A stretch of 31,098 nucleotides of DNA, from NCBI GenBank assembly GCA_032358255.1, contig JAULBX010028227.1:1-31098 (forward strand), in the 5' to 3' direction. Each line of letters opens with the position of its first letter. Position 1 is the stretch's first letter. Below are positions 28,056 to 31,098 of the stretch, piece after piece. This stretch comes from Heterotrichella gracilis (Eukaryota > Sar > Xanthophyceae > Tribonematales > Xanthonemataceae). The notes under the pieces were generated by a model that was not told where the DNA came from, did no database searches, and saw only the letters and a list, made by a program, of their open reading frames with translations. A program made the position numbers and the translations under genes.

Positions 28056-28482
28056 CAGTGCGCGGACATCTTCAGAGGTGCGCGATGCGCGCACCGAGGG
28101 GGTGCGCGGGGCGCAATGGATGCGCGGGATAATGCCATTTAAATAAATTAAAATTTAATTAGACGAAAGGACACTCATTTACAAGGTTTATGTAATTTGA
28201 AGTGGTTTCAATAAGAATTTTATTATTATTTAAGTATTTAAACATTCATGCGGGTCTTCCGTAAATGTTTTTTTTATTTTTGTGTGTTCATCCCGGGGAT
28301 TATCATATGGGGATTTGCCATATATGTGGTGCATACTTTTGAGCCAAAATCGCTGCGGTCATTGGGGTATGAAGACCCGAAAAATAATTAAATTGATTTC
28401 CGCGCACCAAATTTGGGACCCTCTGGTGCGCACCCCTCTGCGCACCCCCGCGCACCGCGCACTGCGCCAGGCCCGCGCACTA
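28056..28482. mobile_element. Small inverted-repeat element (MITE-like) with GTGCGC-rich ends
   Basis: The left end CAGTGCGCGG (28056) and the complement of the right end TAGTGCGCGG (28482-28473) match at nine of ten bases. Over the next 70-80 bases each end is packed with GTGCGC on the inward strand (GCGCAC when read on + at the right). The core, about 28140-28400, is AT-rich. CCAGCGTC occurs just outside both ends (28043-28050 and 28485-28492). This could be an 8-base target duplication, although a few extra bases separate it from the ends. No protein is encoded. Confidence 0.65.
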
Positions 28483-28686
28483 CCCCAGCGTCCAATGGTC
28501 AGGCCACTTTCATAAACTACTGCTTCGGCCAACGTAAACAAAATTACTTACGGGGTAGTCACGGTGACCGGCAACTGACTTAGCCTTTATAAAAACAAAT
28601 GAAAAACTACGCTCCTCATTGCAAGAGTGAGGGCGTTGGTTGAGGAAGAGACAGCCTGAACGAAAGACAGCCGGAATGAGAGAGAG

Positions 28687-28703
28687 CCAGCCTCGGAGGC
28701 TGG
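28687..28703. repeat. Short perfect hairpin
   Basis: CCAGCCTC, one base, GAGGCTGG: eight perfect pairs. It is downstream of the family 3 fragment, where a 3' UTR would lie. Confidence 0.7.
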
Positions 28704-28775
28704 TCAATCCCTCATGTGTCCCTACCATAATGGCCGAAGCTAGTTTGCCCCGAGGGCCTGACTCGGGTACGGGTC

Positions 28776-29575
28776 CTAGCCCTCCACTCGTCCAGTGTGG
28801 CGTTGTACGTTGTGGGATCGTTCTAGGTGGGGCTTGGTGCAGTAGTGCTTGCGGAGCCATTTAATTGATTCAATGTGAACTTTGGTCATTATGGTTCTAG
28901 CTGATGATTTTGATACACCGAGTTTAATGAGAGATGCCATAGTTTTCTCAAAGACTGTGCCGCTCACTCCCAGCCTGGAGAATAGTGTGGACAACAATAT
29001 TTTCTGGTTTATAGCCAACAAGGGTCAGCTGGGCTATTAGATCTGTGTGTTGGTTGTCTGCCCTGCTTTGTTGGTGTTGCTGGAAGCAGTCACGAGTGTA
29101 TTAAAATCCAATTATGTTGACAGTGCCGTCTGCAATGGCGCCTCGTGCGTGTTGAATCAGCAGTCCATCCGGGCGAAGGCGACGTCGTGCTCTTAATGTA
29201 AGATGTGGGAGAACCCATTCGGGGATGGTGCTAGCATAGATTTCAGCAAATCCGTCTTGCTCCATTCTTTCTTGCCTTCCTACATTGGTCATTATGAGAG
29301 AGCCGTGCTGTCAATTGGAGATAGCTTGGAGTATGGGCTAAATATCCCAGTAATCTGCCTGCCATGTTGTGTCTTTCTGTGACTAAACCTGAGAGTGCTG
29401 GGCATCCGCTGACAATGTGGTGGCCGCCATTCATTTGCCTGCATAGGAGACAGTTAGGTGTGGGGGCATGGCCATATCTGTATGCAAGCTTGCGAGTGTA
29501 GAGTCCACCATATTGGAATTTGAGGGCATGTTTGCGTTCAGAGAAGGTGATTTTTCAGCCTTTAACAGTCATCCG
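28776..29575 (-). pseudogene. C-terminus of a family 3 LINE: CCHC finger plus restriction-like endonuclease
   Basis: Read on the - strand: KFQYGGLYTRKLAYRYGHAP, then NCLLCRQMNGGHHIVSGC, a C-x2-C-x7-H-x4-C knuckle, then VTERHNMAGRLLGYL. Next come RMEQDGFAEIYASTIPEWVL and LRPDGLLIQ with the RPD expected of the endonuclease core. After a stop in the IIGF region (about 29101) come HTDLIAQLTLVGYKPENIVV and, in another frame, LGVSGTVFEKTMASLIKLGV. The arrangement of CCHC followed by RPD is that of restriction-endonuclease-like LINEs (R2, Dualen and relatives; family knowledge). The sequence is frameshifted and truncated at both ends, so it is inactive. Confidence 0.7.
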
Positions 29576-29679
29576 TTTGTACCAGGTTGAAAAACAATGT
29601 ACCAGGTAAAAACACAAATTGATCTGTATTACAAGGTAACAAGATTATGTGACTGTAATCGAGTGGTACCATATTTTTG

Positions 29680-31098
29680 AGAATTATAACATTTACAAGC
29701 TTTAATTTGACAGTCACATTCAGGGAGCCAACCCGGGCTCACGAGACTGTTGGGGGTGATGAAGTCACCCCGCTTACTAAAATGGATGTGAATTAATGGG
29801 GCCACATTGGCCCCACATTTGCTACCAAAGAAGCTGAACAAGTTTCTGGAGATGTCATTATAGCAGCTCTGAAATATTTCTCTGCTGTCGTGGTATAGTG
29901 GACATTCAAAAACGAAGTGGTGTTTATCTTCAACATGTTGCTGCCAAACCGTCTTGCAGTATTTGTACAACCTATGCATATTTAACGCGTCTCCATCTCC
30001 CTGTTTCAACCTCAAGATCATAAGCCCCCATTCTAAACCTGGCTAACTCAACTCTATGCCTTTTGCACAAGTCCCAAGTCACATATTCTGCCATCGTTCC
30101 CCGATCACCGTTTATGCTCGTATATTGCATAATTTTCCTCCTTGCATTGACTGTGCTTGACCTCAAATATGCCCTGGCTGGAGCCTCCCTGTTTCCATTA
30201 GCTCCTCGATCTCTAGCGCTTCCGCGCTGGGTGTCAGGACAGGTGTGCCACAGAGTACACAGAGCTGGCTTGCTACCGCGCTGGCATAAACCATCTGCCC
30301 CGCGAGGGGTAAGAGGCAATGTGTCTGGGGATACGCGTGCTCTAATTAAGTTTCGGTTGCCCAAGCCGAGGAGCCGTAGCCACTGTGCCTGTGGTCCCCA
30401 CCCTGCCTGCCTAGCCTGCCTGTGTTTCCCTCCCATGGGTCACTCCACCCCCTGGCGCTGGATCTGCAGCTCCATTCATAGTAATCCACTGAAGTAGTTG
30501 TGCTGTCCAGGAGTGTTTCACTGTACGCTGATGTCTAAACCATTCGTATGCTGACATTACAAATCTAGAACTGGCTGTTTCCTTCAAATCCACCATACTG
30601 TTGTAAAATTTCATAATGTGTTTTTGCCACACAAACTGCAAGGGTAGCCGGCCAGCTTTGCTGTACACCATAAACTTTGCAGTTGAATTCCTGATCCCTA
30701 ACTATCAGCGCAAAAATAGCATTGCCAAGTGTCTCGCAGCCTGACTGCATGTACTGCGTACCCCACACTTCACCGCCATATGAGAGCACTGGTAAAACCA
30801 AGGTATTAAACAGCTGGCATTTCAATTTACTGTTTGTTATGCCCATCATTACATACCTGCGCATCATACCAAGCATGGCTTTGCGAGCAGCCACTGCTAC
30901 TATCTCTACAGCGGCCTTAAAGTCTGCCTTTCTGTGGAAAACAATACCCAAATACGGTAAGAATACTGTTCTATTTCATCTAAATGGGTGCCCATGTATT
31001 GAAACTGCTCCCTAGCCATGTAAGTGGCTAGGTGACTACAATCTTTAAATACCACCACCTGTGTGTTATTAGATTGACGGTAAGGCCTTGCCTGTCCG
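29680..31098 (-). mobile_element. LINE family 1, copy on the - strand, running off the window
   Basis: Reads from the right edge leftwards: DRQGLTVNL at the edge, YMG, MGIVFHRKADFKAAVEIVA, VLPVLSYGGEVWGTQYMQSG, LPLQFVWQKHIMKFYNSMV, KHSWTAQLLQWI, the Gly/Arg-rich linker, ELARFRMGAYDLEVETGRWR, VEDKHHFVFECPLYHD and NLFSFFGSKCGANVAPLIHI. Frames shift at least four times. The order and the linker agree with 8585-10505. Its 5' half, with the YADD box, lies beyond 31098. Confidence 0.87.

Noticed and set aside
1..31098. CRISPR arrays, tRNA or rRNA genes and bacterial operons
   Set aside because: None was seen. The spliced genes and LINEs show the DNA is eukaryotic nuclear.

Overview
The window reads as nuclear DNA of a flagellated eukaryote, most likely a green alga. 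Two spliced genes for motile-cilium proteins are recognisable. Nearly everything else is intron or intergenic sequence filled with decayed mobile elements. The green-algal guess rests on how closely the dynein chain follows the Chlamydomonas ODA6/IC2 version as I remember it, and on the retroelement types. I cannot name the species.

Layout. The last two recognisable exons of MNS1 (a microtubule inner protein of the axoneme; + strand) lie at 530-1135, and the gene starts to the left of the window. The outer-arm dynein intermediate chain gene DNAI2/ODA6 (- strand) runs from 23545 down to its stop codon at 7935. Eight exons could be placed by family match, reading phase and splice sites. Only the first exon, with the start codon, was not found. 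The two genes converge on a 6.8-kb gap. DNAI2 introns range from 120 bp to 5.2 kb, and one uses a GC-AG pair.

Mobile DNA. Family 1 is a LINE with a YADD reverse transcriptase and a C-terminal Cys/His knuckle (1520-1906, 8585-10505, 25986-26843, and 31098-29680 on the - strand, running off the window). Family 2 is a LINE with a TAAC-repeat tail (12050-12321, 15656-15742, 15840-16804, 27785-27938). Family 3 combines an RNase H domain and a PCIF1-like adenosine methyltransferase-like domain (1907-4270), with a CCHC plus restriction-endonuclease-like C-terminus in a second, complementary fragment (29575-28776). There are also two terminal-inverted-repeat elements (23761-24597 and 28056-28482), a dispersed repeat pair (11836-12045 and 13652-13860), clusters of small perfect hairpins (6971-7263, 24072-24082), and two GGAT-saturated tracts inside one DNAI2 intron.

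The two host genes work in the same organelle: DNAI2 tethers the outer dynein arm to the doublet microtubule, and MNS1 lies inside that doublet. The most unusual signal is the retroelement remnant that carries a domain resembling the cap-adjacent m6A methyltransferase PCIF1.
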